The translations under genes and the position numbers were made by a program. This document shows, piece after piece, positions 9,365 to 22,729 of a stretch of 64,000 nt of DNA. Location: assembly GCF_905171765.1 (NCBI RefSeq), contig NC_053390.1:333900294-333964293 (forward strand), written 5' to 3'. The DNA is from Bufo bufo (Eukaryota; Chordata; Amphibia; Anura; Bufonidae). A model generated the notes under the pieces. It was given only the letters and a program-made list of their open reading frames with translations, was not told the origin of the DNA and did not search any database. Within the stretch, counting starts at the first letter, position 1, and every line of letters begins with the position of its first letter.

Positions 9365-9813
9365 GGCATCTGGTTTTGTAATGGCAGCGGGGCCCGGTGC
9401 AGTCACTGTATTCTAATACACTGGGCCCCGCTCACTGTAGTAATCATATGTAACCTGTAGGCAACGTTAAACTATAGAAATCATGTGCAATCCAGCCTGT
9501 AGTACATACTACAATCTTCTGTAGCAGGCAGGAGGCCAGGCGGGCAGCAGCGTAACTCACTACGTCACGTCCCTGCTCCTCCCACTTTATGAATAAAGCA
9601 GGCGGCGCAGGTGCGTGACGTAGTGAATTACACTGCCGCCACCCGGCCTCCTGCCTGCTATGGAAGATTGTAGTAAGTACTACAGGCTGGATTGCACATG
9701 ATTTCTATAGTTTAACAATGCCTACAGGTAAGTTATGATTACACTGAGTGGGGCCCGGTATAATAGAATACAGTGACTGCACCGTCCCCGCTGCCATTAC
9801 AAAACCAGATGCC
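9365..9813. repeat. 449-bp fold-back inside the MITE
   Basis: The left arm starts GGCATCTGGTTTTGTAATGG and the right arm ends in its complement at 9813. Arms of roughly 200 bp pair with scattered mismatches around a centre near 9590. It has no coding capacity. It could be an element nested in the MITE or the product of palindromic duplication. Confidence 0.75.
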
Positions 9814-9869
9814 GACCCCCACCCCCTGTATTGGGGGTCATTCGTTACACAGGGACACTGTTATGGGGG

Positions 9870-10145
9870 GGATCTGTGGATGACACATAGCATAAGATGC
9901 TATATTTGTGCCATCCACAGATCCACCCCATAGCAGTGTCATGCCATCCACAGATGCCCCCATAACAGTGACATCCACAGATGCCCCCATAACAGTGTCA
10001 TCCACAGATCCCCCATAACAGTGCCATCCACAGATCCCCATAACAGTGTCATCGACAGATCCCCCATAACAGTGTCAGCCACAGACCCCCATAACAGTGC
10101 ATCATCCACAGATCACCAATAATAGTGTCATCCACAGACCACCAT
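9870..10145. repeat. ~27-bp tandem array (CATCCACAGATCCCCCATAACAGTGT)
   Basis: About ten imperfect copies of a unit built from CATCCACAGAT, CCCCCATAAC and AGTGT, in the right third of the TA-flanked MITE. A frame on the minus strand that repeats VDVTVMGAS is a by-product of the unit. Confidence 0.8.
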
Positions 10146-10260
10146 TAGTTCAAAACCCACCAAAAGCACACCTTTTGGTTCAAAATATTATTTTTCTTAT
10201 TTTCCTCCTCAAAAACCTGCGTCTTATGTGCTGGTGCGTCTTATAGGGCGAAAAATATGG

Positions 10261-10901
10261 TAAGTATGTGGCTGGAGGTAGATTACACGGTCATTGGATA
10301 TCAATTTTACAGCAGGCCAGTGGTCTACAGGCCCCAAAAATTATGCATTCAGCGTTCAGAAAAGAACAAGTAAGTATGAGGCTGGAGGTAGTTTACACGG
10401 TCATTGGATTTAAATTTTACAGCAGGCCAGTGGACTACAGGCCCCAAAAATCATGCATTCAGCGTACACAAAATAACAAGTAAGTATGTGGCTAGAGGTA
10501 GATTACCCAGTCATTGGATATCAATTTTACAGCAGGCCTGTGGACTACAGGCACCAAAAATGATGCATTCAGTGTACAGTAAAGAACAAATAAGTATATG
10601 GCTGGAGGTAGATTACACGGTCATTGGAAATCAATTTTACAGCAGGCCAGTGGACTACAGGCCCCAAAAATTATGCATTCAGCGTACAGAAAAGAACAAG
10701 TAAGTATGTGGCTGAAAGTAGATTACCCAGTCATTGGATATCAATTTTACAGCCGGCCAGTGGACAACAGGCCCCAAAGAAAATAACAACAAAGTATGTG
10801 GCTGGAGATCTATTAGACGGTCAATGGATATCAATCTTACTGAAGGCCAGTACAAATACAGGTCAAATACATATGCTTAAAAGAACTAAAAATATTAAAT
10901 T
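10261..10901. repeat. ~110-bp tandem array, continued
   Basis: Five to six further units of the array interrupted at 9196, some 90-95% alike. The final unit changes into a distinct edge sequence (GCCAGTACAAATACAGGTCAA...) that also occurs at 8780-8830, so the array has a defined border motif. A LINE is inserted right after it at 10902. Confidence 0.85.
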
Positions 10902-11053
10902 GCGGGGGGCGTGGCTAGCCACATACATGAACGGTCGTGCCTGAGTGAGCTCCACTCTTGAACAGCTCTAATATCTATTATCCTGAGCAGTATTTTGCCG
11001 CCATCATTCCTCAGCCCAAGGAGAAAAGATCGGGGAGACCCCGAGGACGAAGC

Positions 11054-11937
11054 ATGTCCAAGAACAAACCTCCTACAGCCGCTGAAAAGCTTAAAGCATT
11101 CGCCAGAACATACGACCAAGATGGTGCTGACTCTGCCTCAAGGGCCTCCTCGCCGGACGCCGAAAATGAAACGCCGATTGACCCAGAACAGGAGGAAAAA
11201 CCTACTCTAGCGCAGGTCACTAACAAACTCCTGCATGCCATCACTAATTGCCGCTCTACATTGTCGGGCAAGCTAGAAGAGGTTAAGGTGGATCTGGGAT
11301 TACTCCGGCACGACATGCAAAATTTAAGAGACAGAGTTAAAGAAGCAGAAACCCGAGTCTCTGAGTTAGAAGACCGCAGTGCTCCTCTGCCTGTACAGAT
11401 TACCGCCCTGGAGGCAAAGGTTAACTTCTGACAGCAAAAATGTGACGACTATGAGAACCGTCAGAGGAGAAATAACCTGCGCATAATCGGACTACCCGAA
11501 CGGGCCGAAGGATCACATACCAGTAAATTTGTCTCGAAATGGCTGCTTGACACCTTTCCAGGGGCTAAATTTTCTTCAGCATTTGCCGTGGAGCGAGCCC
11601 ACCAGGTTCCCGCCAAAATGCCTCCCCCAGGCGCCCCACCCAGACCGCTTCTTGCCAGGCTTCTAAATTCCAACGACCGGGATCTAGTATTACAGATGGC
11701 CAGGAAGCAGCAAGAAATACGCTATGATAACACTAACGTCATGATATTCCTGATTTACAGAAAAGGAGGGCCACATTTATTGGAGTCAAAAGACGCCTCA
11801 AGGAACTGAAATTCCCATATTCTATGGCCTACCCCGCCAGACTGAGCGTCGTTGATGGGGAGCATATCAGGTTCTTTAACACCCCAGTGGAGGCCGTTGC
11901 TTGGCTGGATGGCAGAAAAGGACAGAACAGACCCTGA
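11054..11937 (+). pseudogene. LINE ORF1 protein (coiled coil, L1-ORF1p-like), broken
   Basis: From MSKNKPPTAAEK at 11054 the product has a charged N-terminus, a coiled coil at about residues 70-125, then the conserved YENRQRRNNLRIIGLPE block of L1-type ORF1p (RRM region), followed by a C-terminal basic domain. ORF1p binds LINE RNA as a trimer and chaperones it into the RNP. Two defects are visible: an in-frame TGA at 11429-11431 just before the QQKCDDYENR block, and a one-base loss near 11750 that shifts the last 60 codons. An upstream in-frame ATG at 10958 exists, but the family-like start is 11054. Confidence 0.8.
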
Positions 11938-13084
11938 ACTCTCTCCATATGAAGTTCGACTTTACTTATTCGGTACCCTTGGGACTTTGAATTGACTCCA
12001 AAAGTCTCTCTGTAGGCCATCTCCACAGTGTTGATCTACATAACCCTCAGTGTATTCAGCAGCGGTATGTTTAGCATCGCCCCCTCTCCTCCTTGTTTTT
12101 AATTTACTCATGTCTTTAGTATGACTAACTTCTTATTCCCGGTTCCTTATGTTGCCTTATTACCCTTTATGTATTCAGCAAGGGCCTGTTTAACCTTCCT
12201 TATCCATCATATCTTTGCATTTAACCATTTACTTATCATCTGGTTCTATGGCGTTGCCCCTAATTGTCATTTAGTAACCATCTGTATATTAACAGTGGGA
12301 GGCTCGGCCTTTTCATCTTTGCTATAACATTTCTTGATTATATATGTATCCGACATTGGAATGAGCGACCGCTTATATAAGTTACTTTAATCTCAGCCTT
12401 GTGACTACTTGCGGCCGCTCACCCCTGTGTTGATAAAACTCTCCTAGACTCACTTGTCTACTCGCTGGCGGGATACTCGACCTAACTCTTTCCTCCTATA
12501 CCTCCATTTCCTGCCTCGACTCCTTTCCTTCTCCTCCCCTCCATTTAACCCTTCCCCTCTACCCTACCTGCCCCTTTCCAATACAGGTGCCTTTTTTGTC
12601 CCGCCAGTGATTCCGCATAGTTAAACTCTACACCATAGTATAGGTAACATGATCCCTAACCCAGAATTAAACTAGAAGGCGGCCCTTCTTTCTCCCCAAA
12701 TAGAGCTAGAGCTCCGTCATAATCCTATCATGTGGCTCTGATAGTGCGGACACTGACGTTAGTTATCTGCACTCCCCGTACAGTTTTTAGCCACGAAGGT
12801 TAGATCTTTAAATTGTTACCTGTTAGCATTTGATTTGGGTTTTAACCAAATCGCACCCATGTGCGATAGTTTATATGTCAGTAGTTTTTTCTTAAAGCCA
12901 AGTAGAAGTATGATTATATTTCAGACAACATCTGGCTATACGCAATTGTACATGTCTCAGCTTTCACAACTAGATATGATTACTTATGCGGTAGGATGTA
13001 TCACACGCCACATACCAGTTGTGTACCTCTATCTCATATTGCTGGTTGGTTTCCTCATTATTAGGATTCCTTTTGATCAAGGTT
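11938..13084 (+). other. Long ORF1-ORF2 spacer of the LINE
   Basis: 1.15 kb of pyrimidine-rich sequence between the two LINE frames. Mammalian L1 has only a short spacer here. No protein similarity is visible to me in any frame. It could be a second promoter or a translation-reinitiation region, or a remnant of another insertion. Confidence 0.5.
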
Positions 13085-16000
13085 ATGGGTGAAATACGTA
13101 TTTTGTCATGGAATGTTAGAGGTTTAGGATCCCCAGGGAAAAGGTTGATGTTTTTTTCACACGTCAGACGATACAATCCTCATATCCTGTGTATCCAAGA
13201 AACACATCTCATTCCAGATCATGCTGGCAGATTACAAAAACCGTGGGTCCAGTGGGCGAAGCATGCTTGCCACACTACACACTCCAGCGGTGTCTCCCTA
13301 TTAATACACAAGTCTGTCAGATGGGAGGTGGAAAGTTTAGTTGTGGATCCGGAAGGACGATATATATTTGTCTCAGCCTTTATTAACTGTACACATTATG
13401 TTATTATAGCTATTTATAACCCCCCACCAGCTAGTATGGTAATTCTCAACCAAGCAGCCGCGTTTGCTGAAGCACATCCACAAGCCCTGACTCTATGTAT
13501 GGGTGATTGTAATATGGTATGAATATGGAGTTAGAGGTATTTCCGACCACTCCCCTTTGTACTTAGTTGTTGCTGCAACTACAATAAACCCCTTAAGCAG
13601 CATGAGAATCCATCCCTTTTGGCTGACCCAGCTGATGCCACATGATCGAATTATCAGTGTTCCTGGCGTGCCAGGACACCTCTAAGAACCCCCTTTTACT
13701 CTGGGAGACACTGAAGGCTTATCTAAGGGGTTGCCTGAAATCTTCTATAGCATACGTTAAAAGAACTTCTGCCCGACAGCAGTCTGACATGGCGAGTGAA
13801 TGTGTCAGATTGGGGGCCGCATATGTCGCCAACCCTTCTGACTCTAACAAGCATGCTTGGCTCTCCCAGGGTCGCCAGTACCTCAATCTCCTGAAAGAAA
13901 AGGCTCAACGTAAACTCTTCTTCACCAAGCAAACCTACTTTGAACTAGGTAACCAGTCTAGTAAACTATTAGCACACATAGTACACCAGAACCAGCGTTC
14001 TCCTGCGGTGTCGAAAATCTGTGGCACCACAGGATCCACGCTGATTGTAACAGAGGCGATTGCTCATCGCTTTCACGAGTTCTATCAAGACCTCTCTATC
14101 AAGTATCTCACTTACAGGTCCCCACAAGTGAAATAGACAATTACCTCTCTGCATTGACTCTACCTCAACTCTCTCCCCAGGAAATGGGCTCTCTGGACGC
14201 TCCTATTACGTCTGAGGAAATCAAACTAGCAATTTCATCCATGTCTAATGGGAAATCCCCAGGGCCTGATGGCATCCCATTGGAAGTATACACCAAATAT
14301 ATGGATCCACTTATAGAACCCCTTAAACTGATGTACGCCAAGGCACTATCCGAAAACTCCCTACCCCCGTCATTGTATGATGCTACTATAATAGTTATCT
14401 TAAAACCTGACAAAAATCCGCTAGAATGTGGGTCGTATGGACCTATATCTCTGCTTAATATTGATTATAGGATCCTAGCAAAAGTACTTGCGAATAGATT
14501 GAACAAGTGCATCCTAAGCATCATCCACCCTGATCAATCCGGCTTCATGCTGGGGAAATCAACGTCAGAAAACATTAGAAGAGTCCAGGTCCTGGCACAA
14601 ATAGGCATCGCACAACAACAGAGATGGGCTTTTGCATCTCTTGATGCAGCCAAGGCTTTTGATTCGGTCGAATGGCCGTTTCTTCTGGAAACTCTCTGAA
14701 GCTTCGGCTTTGGCCCAGTCTTCATTAAATGGGTATCTATCCTATATAAAAATCCCAGGTCTAATGTCAACGTGAATGGTATCCCCTCCTCTTACTTCAC
14801 TCTTGGCAGGGGAACTAGGCAGGGATGCCCATTATCACCCCTATTATTTGCGCTGGCCATTGAGCCGCTGGCGATTAGTATTAGACAAGACGTAGTGTTC
14901 CGTGGCATTGTACTGGGAGACAGGGAGAACAGGGTGGGTCTGTACGCAGATGACATGGTATTATTCATGTCCAATGTGGAGGATACTTTCCCCCAGGCAA
15001 TCAACGATTTTGGTAGACATTCTGGCCTTTGTATAAATTGGTCGAAATCTTTTTTCTTTCCGTTGTACGAGGTCCAGGATGGAACCACTTTTTATGAGTT
15101 GCCTATAGTTCAACATTTTAAATACTTAGGGGTTACAATCACCAAAGACTCAGGAACTTTCTTTGCTGACGTACTGCAGAGACAAGTTTAAACTTTGGTG
15201 ATCACTCCCACTGTCAGTTGAGGGCCGTATAAATCTAATAAAGATGATAGTACTACCAAAATGCCTATATATTCTGGAACATGCCCCCTATTCTGTCTCT
15301 AATAGGTTTTTTGTACAGCTTAACTCCTTATTCTCACCATTTATTTGGGGCTCTGGAAGACCTAAACTATCACTGTCCACTTTGATCCGTCCTAGATCCC
15401 AAGGAGGCATGTCCCTACACGACATGCATCTGTATTACATGGTAAGTCAACTGAGATACTTAAAATCCTGGTTATCTCCTAAGACTCAGATGCCAAACTC
15501 AGAGGCCCATTTGGCTTCCTACCTATATATTTAATACCTCTGGCCGGTGCTGGAAAAACACCAATTATTCCCACGAATGTTATTACCCATTCACAGAGTG
15601 GCCATCCAAGTATGGACGGCAGCAAATAAATTATGTGAGTACTCAGACGTGATGGGGGAGCTTCCTCTATGGGATAATCCTCTCTTTCCTGAGCTACTAT
15701 CATTTCACGATCCCCCTTTATGGAGCAGCCACAATATTTGCCACATAGAAGATATATATCAAAACAAAGTAGTCAAGTCTTTTTCTGACCTTCAGACTGG
15801 ACTCCAATTACCTCATAACACTTTTTATCGCTATTTACAGCTCAGACATGCTCTCAATACTCAATTCCCGGGGGGTCCCTCCATATCTAAATTTCCCCTA
15901 ATAGGAGTTCTAAAGTCCCAAGGTCCCAAGGGACTTATCTCGTTCATATACACCCATCTGATAAATACCCGAATTAACTCAACTCAATCGCCGGTGATTC

Positions 16001-16446
16001 ATAAGTGGCAAAATCTGATTCCTGACCTAGCAGAAGATGATATCTGCGAGGTCCTGGAGGCAGCTATGTATGTTTCCCCGGCAATAAATAACAGACTCAT
16101 ACAGGTATGCATTATCCACCAGAGTTATCTATCCCCAGTTAGGCTAAATAAAATGGGAAGATTGAATCACACTAGATGTCATAGATGTGCCAAGGAGGGT
16201 GCAGACTTTTGGCATCTTATATGGGCTTGCCCTCGCATCGAGACATTCTGGACGGAAGTCACTAACTTCCTCTCTGGACTGATCCATGTGCCGGTCCCTA
16301 TGGACCCTAAATTGTGTCTACTAAATGTGTTAGATGACGAGTTATATACCCATTATATCAAAACCTTCCTCCGGGAAACGCTATTCTTGGCAAGAAAAGC
16401 AATAGTTTTACGATGGATGGGAGATCGTACTCCCTCGATTTCTTAA
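13085..16446 (+). pseudogene. LINE ORF2: APE endonuclease, RT and zinc knuckle, broken
   Basis: It starts MGEIRILSWNVRGLGSPGKR. The endonuclease block runs to about 13520 with ETH and GDCN motifs, then a deletion removes the middle and leaves the SDHSPL motif at about 13540. The RT domain runs from 14154 (motif KSPGPDGIPLE), through LDAAKAFDSV near 14640 and GTRQGCPLSPLLF near 14815, to YADDM at 14943-14957. The C-terminal knuckle CHRC...H...C is at about 16177-16230. Stops and shifts are seen near 13520, 13685, 14135, 14697, 15190 and 15532. The final frame from 15547 is open for 299 codons. ORF2p nicks target DNA and primes cDNA synthesis; this copy cannot. Confidence 0.9.
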
Positions 16447-16933
16447 TGGAAAGGTTTAATTAACACAATTATACCGTATGAAAACATTGTTTACAAAGAT
16501 AGGGGGTGTGAATCTAAGTTTGGAAAAGTTTGGGGGACCTGGTGTTCTTCCCCAAATACACTACAATCTATGTATTTTATACAAACCCACTTAGCTTCAG
16601 AATCATAGATCATTAAACCTGGTTGAAAACCCTTATTGTATATCTGCCTTGTACCGTAGCTATCTACTTATATTCTAAAGTAAGTGTGTTGATACATTTC
16701 TAAACCTGCTGCTTGCATACACAATTGAAAGTCATCATAACCCGGCTTAATAGAGTGATAATTTCATGACAATAGCCAGATAGATTGAATGTCAAATATT
16801 ATTTTATTTTTTTCACCGACATGTATGGACCACCATTGTACAATGATATCATGCTTCACCTGTAACTTATATTACAATTTTAATGTCTGATATACTTGCT
16901 TTACTTGTTCAATAAAACAAGTTTTAAAAAAAA

Positions 16934-17180
16934 AATATAAAATTGTATTAAAAACATGGCTAACAAAATCCCCCTCTTGAAAAAAACCCTAATGATAAGT
17001 GTTGAATTCCTTAGGCATTCAACGGACAGAGAAGGCCTTTTATGCCACTGTAATTAACTAAGACAGGGACCATTATTTATTCTGGGTGGTGGCGGATATT
17101 TGTGGGTTGTCATAAGGGAAATTCAATTAACGTGGTCGACTTGTCACATGTGTTGAATTCCTCCGACATCCATGCCTCAT
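16934..17180. other. hAT interior between LINE and transposase
   Basis: The continuation of the host sequence interrupted by the LINE. Its first part matches 8826-8900 and so belongs to the array border. The rest is unremarkable and leads into the transposase C-terminus on the minus strand. Confidence 0.6.
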
Positions 17181-17184
17181 TCAT

Positions 17185-20040
17185 TTTTAGAATGAGCTAG
17201 GCGATTGCGCTTGTCGGTAACGATCCCCCCTGCTGCGCTGAACATCTTTTCGGACAGGACACTGGACGAGGGGCAAGCCAAGAGTTTCATGGCAAATTGT
17301 GCCAGCTCTGGCCACAGGTCAAGCCTGCACACCTAGTAGTCCAGGGGTTCCTCGCTTCTAAGAGCGTCCACATTGGCCGTTAACCCAATGTAGTCGGACA
17401 CCTGTCGGTCTAGGCGTTCTCTGAGGCCACCCTTTTCTTGCATGCGCTGTTGGATTGGTACCCACAACTGTTTCTCTGTGAGTGGAAATTCCTCTGCCAG
17501 TGCCCACAAAAGCAGAATGCAGCATTTCTCGAAGCAAGGCCTGGAAGTGCTGCATTCTGACAGCCCTCTGTGATGCTAGTAACATGTCTGCCATTTTGTT
17601 TTTGTACCGTTGCCACCCAGTACTGGTCCTTGCCCTTTATGCTTTTTATACACCGGAGCATGAAGGCCCCCATTTTCACTAAACTGGAAGCGGTGGAGTG
17701 GCCTGGCTCCTGCTTATCATCCAGGATAATGTCGTCCTCGGCTCCTCCCCCCAGCCACGGACAACACCAGGGATCCCAGAAAAGTTTAAAGCATGCTCTT
17801 CTTGCTCCTCCTCCGCCTCGGCACCATCCTCCTCTGACTTCTCATCAGACTCCTGTTGACTTGTCTCAGATGGAAGAGCCCCCCCGGGAATTCATCCAGC
17901 ATTGCGACTTCCTCATCTTCCTGCTCCTCGACGGCTTGATCAATGACATGATGCAATGCACGCTCCAGAAACAAGGCGTAAGGTACGATGTCACTGATGG
18001 TGCCCTGGCTGAGACTGACCAGTTTGGTGATCTCATCAAATGGCCGCAGAAGTCTGCATGCATCTCACATGAGCAGCCACTGGCGTGGTGAAAATAAACC
18101 AAGCTCACTAGTACATGTCCTGCCGCAGAGTTCGTACAGGTAGTCGTTAACTGCACGTTTCTGCTGGAGCAGCCAATCAAGCATATACTGTACAAGGTGG
18201 AGCTCCAGCGCGTCGGACCATCACAAATCAGATGTCTGATGGACAAGAGGTGTCGCCGCTGAACGTCAGCAAGGCGAGCCATGGCCGTGTAAGATCTTCT
18301 AAAATGGCCAGAGATTTTCCTGGCCTGCCGCAAGACGTCCTGGACCCCGGGGTATTTGGCAACGAATCGCTGCATGACTAAGTTCAGGACGTGTGCAATG
18401 CACGGCACGTGTGTCATTTTATCCCTGTTTCAGCGTGCCCAGCAGATTGGCACCGTTGTCGCACACCACTTTACCAACTGTCAAATTGAGCGTGGTTAGC
18501 CACTTATTGGCCTTTGACCGCAAAGCTGAAAAGAGTACAGGACAGGTGTGGCTCTTTGCTTCCAGGCACAACAGCCGCAGCACAGCATGGCAACGTCTCA
18601 CCTGGCACGTCGAATAGGTTATGGGGAGCTTGGGGGGTGCAGAGGAGAGGCGGTAGCAGTGGAAAAGGAGGAGACGGAGGATGGAGTAGGAGGAGGAGAA
18701 GAAGAGGCAGGACTGCATGCAATACGTGGCGGTAACACCAAATCCACACGGGTGCCACGGGTTGCATGCTTGACGGCCGTCAGAAGGTTCATCCAGTGGG
18801 TAGTAAAATTTATGTACCTTCCCTGCCCATGTTTTATAGACCACGTGTCTGTGGTCAGATGTATCTTACCACCAACACTGTGTGCCAGAGATACATTCAC
18901 TTGAGGCTGAACGTGGCCATATAGCTCTCGGATGCCCTTCTGGGAGAAATATTTCCTTCCGGGGACCTTCCATTGCTGTGTGCCAATGGCCACAAATTTT
19001 CTAAAGGCCTCCGAGTCCACCAGTAGTTGGCAGTAGTTGGCGGGCTGGCAGTTCCGAAAAGCCAGCGGTCAGCTGTTGGGCAAGAGGGTTATCCAGTGTC
19101 ATGATCTTTTTACGCTCGACCATTTGGGCTACAGAAGAATGCCTTTTGCCAGAAGAACGTAATGACAGCATGGAGGACAAATTGGAGTTAAGAGGAGAAG
19201 GAGAAGAGGCAGGATGTGGAGCGTCGGAAGTGTGGCTTTGTGGGTTCTGACGGTGTTGCTCCCACTGGGCTCGGTGATGGGAGGCCAGGTGCCTTCTTAA
19301 GGTGGTCGTCCCTAGGTGAGTGTTGGGCTTACCGCGACTGATGCGCTGACAGCACAGGCTGCAGTTGGCAACACTATTGTCAGCAGCGGACACGTTAAAA
19401 AAAAAAACACACTGCGGAGCCATGTACCGGTGTCCTGGGAGCGCCATATGTAACCGTGCATGGTGGATGGCTCGTTCCAGATACATTAGCAGTCTGCTTT
19501 TTGCCTCCTGTGCACTGTAAGTTCTGCCTGCGTCTCCTCCTTTTCCTCCCTATCTGCTCCTCGGTCTCTCCCTCTGAACTCCCCTCCTCTTCCTCTCTTG
19601 TGGGCACCCTGGTGACGTCCATAGACACGTCATCAGCATCATCTTCACCACCACTGACATTAGAGATCTCAGAGAAGGCAGCAACAGTGAGGATCACCCT
19701 CCTTGGGCTGATCTTGGTACTGTCGTTAGACTGCTGGGTGGCGACCGTTGATACCTCCTCTTCCTGATCTGATGCCAAGAATGGCTGCGCATCGGTAATG
19801 TCTTGGAATGGATGGCAAAATAATTTCTCTGACTCGAGCGGAGGGGATATGGTGGTGGTGTATTTGGGGGTGCAAACAGCAAAGTAAAGAGGGTGCAGAT
19901 AGAGAGGATGAGGAGGGTGCAGAAGCAAAAGGCTGAGTGAGCCACTCAACCAAAACTTGTACGTCCTTTGTTGTAATCGCACGCACCTTCTGCAACCTGC
20001 GGAATGGCCTGCCTCTTCCTCTGCCTGTCATTTTCAAAAT
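17185..20040 (-). pseudogene. hAT transposase, BED-zinc-finger type, broken
   Basis: Read from 20040 downwards: an acidic/basic N-terminus, a BED finger near 19320-19390 (CSLC...TTTLRRHLASHH), an LTTDTWS motif (first catalytic Asp region) near 18855-18870, an AHVLNL block near 18380-18400, a TRWSSTLY block near 18210, and the C-terminal dimerisation domain at 17190-17350 (LWPELAQFA, CPSSSVLSEKMFSAAGG). These appear in hAT/ZBED order. The product would cut and paste the element using its terminal repeats. The frame changes at least four times and has stops, including one in the dimerisation block, so it is dead. Plus-strand frames in this stretch are shadows. Confidence 0.9.
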
Positions 20041-22729
20041 GACCCTGTGACAAAAGTCCCTATAGAAGAGCAGAATTTGTGGAAGAAGGCATATCACACC
20101 CCTGCACCCCTGCCTCAATCATTTTTTTTGGGGGGGGGGGGGGGGCAACTGGTATATCACACCAGTAGAAATTATTTGTTCCAATAGCGTTTGTCACTCT
20201 GTGTAGCTGCGGTAGCACAGCAAAACCGCAAACAAATGCTGCACTACCCAAATGCACTATATAGAAAGTATATTATTAGTATATAACACCCCTGCTTCAA
20301 TGACTTTTTTGGGGGGACAACTGGTATATCACACCAGTAGAAATTATTTATTTCAATAGTGTTTGTTACTCAATGTAGCTGAGGTAACACAGCAAAACCG
20401 CAAACAAATGCTGAACTACCCAAATGCACTATATAGAAAGTATACTATTGGTATATCACACCCCTGCTTCAATCACTTTTTTAGGGGGGCAACTGGTATA
20501 TCACACCAGTAGAAATTATTTGTTCAAATAGCATTTGTCACTCTGTGTAGCTGAGGTAATGCTGCAAAACCGCAAACAAATGCTGCACTACCTAAATGAA
20601 CTATATAGAAAGTATATTATTGGTATTTCACACCCCTGCTTTAATCACTTATTTTGGGGGCAACTGGTATATCACACCAGTAGAAATTGTTTTTTCCAAT
20701 AGCGTTTGTCACTCTGTGTAGCTGCGGTAACGCAGCAAAACCGCAAACGAATGCTGCACTAACCAAATGCACTATATAGAAAGTACTGTACATTATTCAT
20801 ATATAACACCTCTGCTTCAATCACTTTTTTGGGGAGGAATCTGGTATATCACACCAGTAGAAATTATTTGTTCCAATTGGGTTTGTCACTCTGTGTAGCT
20901 GAGGTAACGCAGCAAAACCGCAAACAAATGTTGCACTCAACCAAATGCACTATATAGAAAGTATACTGTTGGTATTTCACACCCCTGCTTTAATCACTTT
21001 TTGGGGGGGCAATTGGTATATCACACCAGTAGAAATGATTTGTTCCAATAGCGTCAGTCACTCTGTGTAGCTGTGACAACGCAGCAAAACTGCAAATAAA
21101 TGCTGCACTACCCAAATGCACTATATAGAAAGTATATTATTGGTATATAACACCCCTGCTTCAATCAATTTTTTTGGGGGGCAACTGGTATATCACACCA
21201 GTAGAAATTATTTGTTCCAATAGCGTTTTTCACTCTGCGTAGCTGCGGTAACGCAGCAAAACAGCAAACAAATGCTGCACTACCCAAATGCACTATATAG
21301 AAAGAATATTATTGGTATATAACACCCCTGCTTCACTAAAAAAAAATTTTGGGGGGGGCAACTGGTATATTACACCAGTAGAAATTATTTGTCCCAATAG
21401 CGTTTGTCACTCTGTGTAGCTGCGGTAACGCAGCAAAACCGCAAACACATGCTGCACTAAACAAATGCACTATATAGAAAGTACATTATTCGTATATAAC
21501 TCCTCTGCTTCAATCACTTTTTTGGGGGGGCAACTGGTATATCACACCAGTAGAAATTATTTGTTCCAATAGCGTTTGTCAGTCTGTGCAGCTGCGATAA
21601 CGCACCAAAACAGCAAACAAATGCTGCACTACCTAATTGAACTCCTTCAATCACTTTTTTGGGGGGGGGGGGGGCAACTGGTATATCACACCAGTAAAAC
21701 ATTTTTGTTCAAATAGGGTTTGTCACTCTATGTAGCTGAAGTAACGCAGCAAAACCGCAAACAAATGCTGCACTATCCAAATGCTCTATTTAGATAGTAT
21801 ATTATTAGTATATACCACCCTTTCTTCAATCAATTTTTTTGGGGGGCGACTGGTATATCACACCAGTAGAAATTATTTGTTCCAATAGCGTTTGTCACTC
21901 TGTGTAGCTGCGGTAAGGCAACAAAAAAGCAAACAAATGCTGCACTACCTAAATGAACTATATAGAAAGTATATTATTGGTATATAACACCCCAGCTTTA
22001 ATCACTTTTTTTTTTTTTGGGGGGGGGGGGGGGGGGCAACTGGTATATCACACCAGTAGAAATTATTTGTTCCAATAGTGTTTGTCACTCTATGTAGCTG
22101 AGGTAACGCAGCAAAACCGCTATCAAATGCTTCACTACCCAAATGCACTATTTAGATAGTATATTATTATTATTATATAACACCCTTTCTTCAATATTTT
22201 TTTTTGGGGGGAAAACTGGTATATCACACCAGTAGAAATTATTTGTTCCAAAAGCGTTTGTTACTCTGTGTAGCTGCGGAAAGGCAACAAAACAGCAAAC
22301 AAATGCTGCACTACCTAAATGAACTATATAGAAAGTATATTATTAGTATTTCACACCCCTGCTTCAATCACTTTTTTGGAGGGGCAATTGGTATATCACA
22401 CCAGTAGAAATTATTTGTACCAATATCGTTTGTCACTCTGTATAACTGCGGCAACTGAGCAAAACTGCAAACAAATGCTGCACTACCCAAATGCACTATA
22501 TAGAAAGTATATTATTTGTATATAACAACCCTGGTTCAATCCCTTTTTTTTTTTTTTTTTTTTTTGGGGGGGGGGGGGCAACTGGTTTATCACACCAGTA
22601 GAAATTATTTGTTACAATAGCGTTTGTACACTGTGTAGCTGAGGTAACGCTGCAAAACCGCAAACAAATGCTGCACTACCTAAATTAACTATATAGAAAG
22701 TATATTATTGGTATTTCACACCCCTACTT

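Larger units (their letters stand above)
9197..10260. mobile_element. TA-flanked MITE inserted in the 110-bp array
   Basis: 1064 bp with long terminal inverted repeats: CCATATTTTTCGCCCTATAA on the left, and the same as the complement of the right end, extending to about 27 bp with one mismatch. It is flanked by TA at 9195-9196 and 10261-10262. Excising it and one TA restores the local repeat unit AACAAGTAAGTATG exactly, so the boundaries are firm. The TA duplication suggests Tc1/mariner-type mobilisation. The interior is composite: a 449-bp fold-back and a ~27-bp tandem array. Confidence 0.85.
10902..16933 (+). mobile_element. L1/Tx1-like LINE, near full length, multiply broken
   Basis: About 6 kb beginning GGGGGGCGTGGCTAGCC and ending in AATAAAACAAGTTTT plus an A-tract. 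Both flanks are pieces of the same host repeat (CTAAAAATATTAAATT on the left, AAAATATAAAATTG on the right), giving an approximate 13-16-bp duplication typical of target-primed reverse transcription. ORF1 (coiled coil and RNA-binding type) and ORF2 (APE endonuclease, RT with YADD, C-terminal CCHC) are recognisable. ORF2 has lost part of the endonuclease and has several frame changes and stops, so the copy is dead. L1 versus Tx1 assignment is from overall domain style and is not certain. Confidence 0.9.

Noticed and set aside
8891..9460. 189-codon and overlapping frames with repeated VDYRPQKLCIQR-like text
   Set aside because: Translation of the ~110-bp tandem array in successive frames.
17482..19767. 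Plus-strand frames of 60-170 codons across 17.5-19.8 kb
   Set aside because: They lie opposite the minus-strand hAT transposase, whose motifs are clear. The plus frames show no domain.
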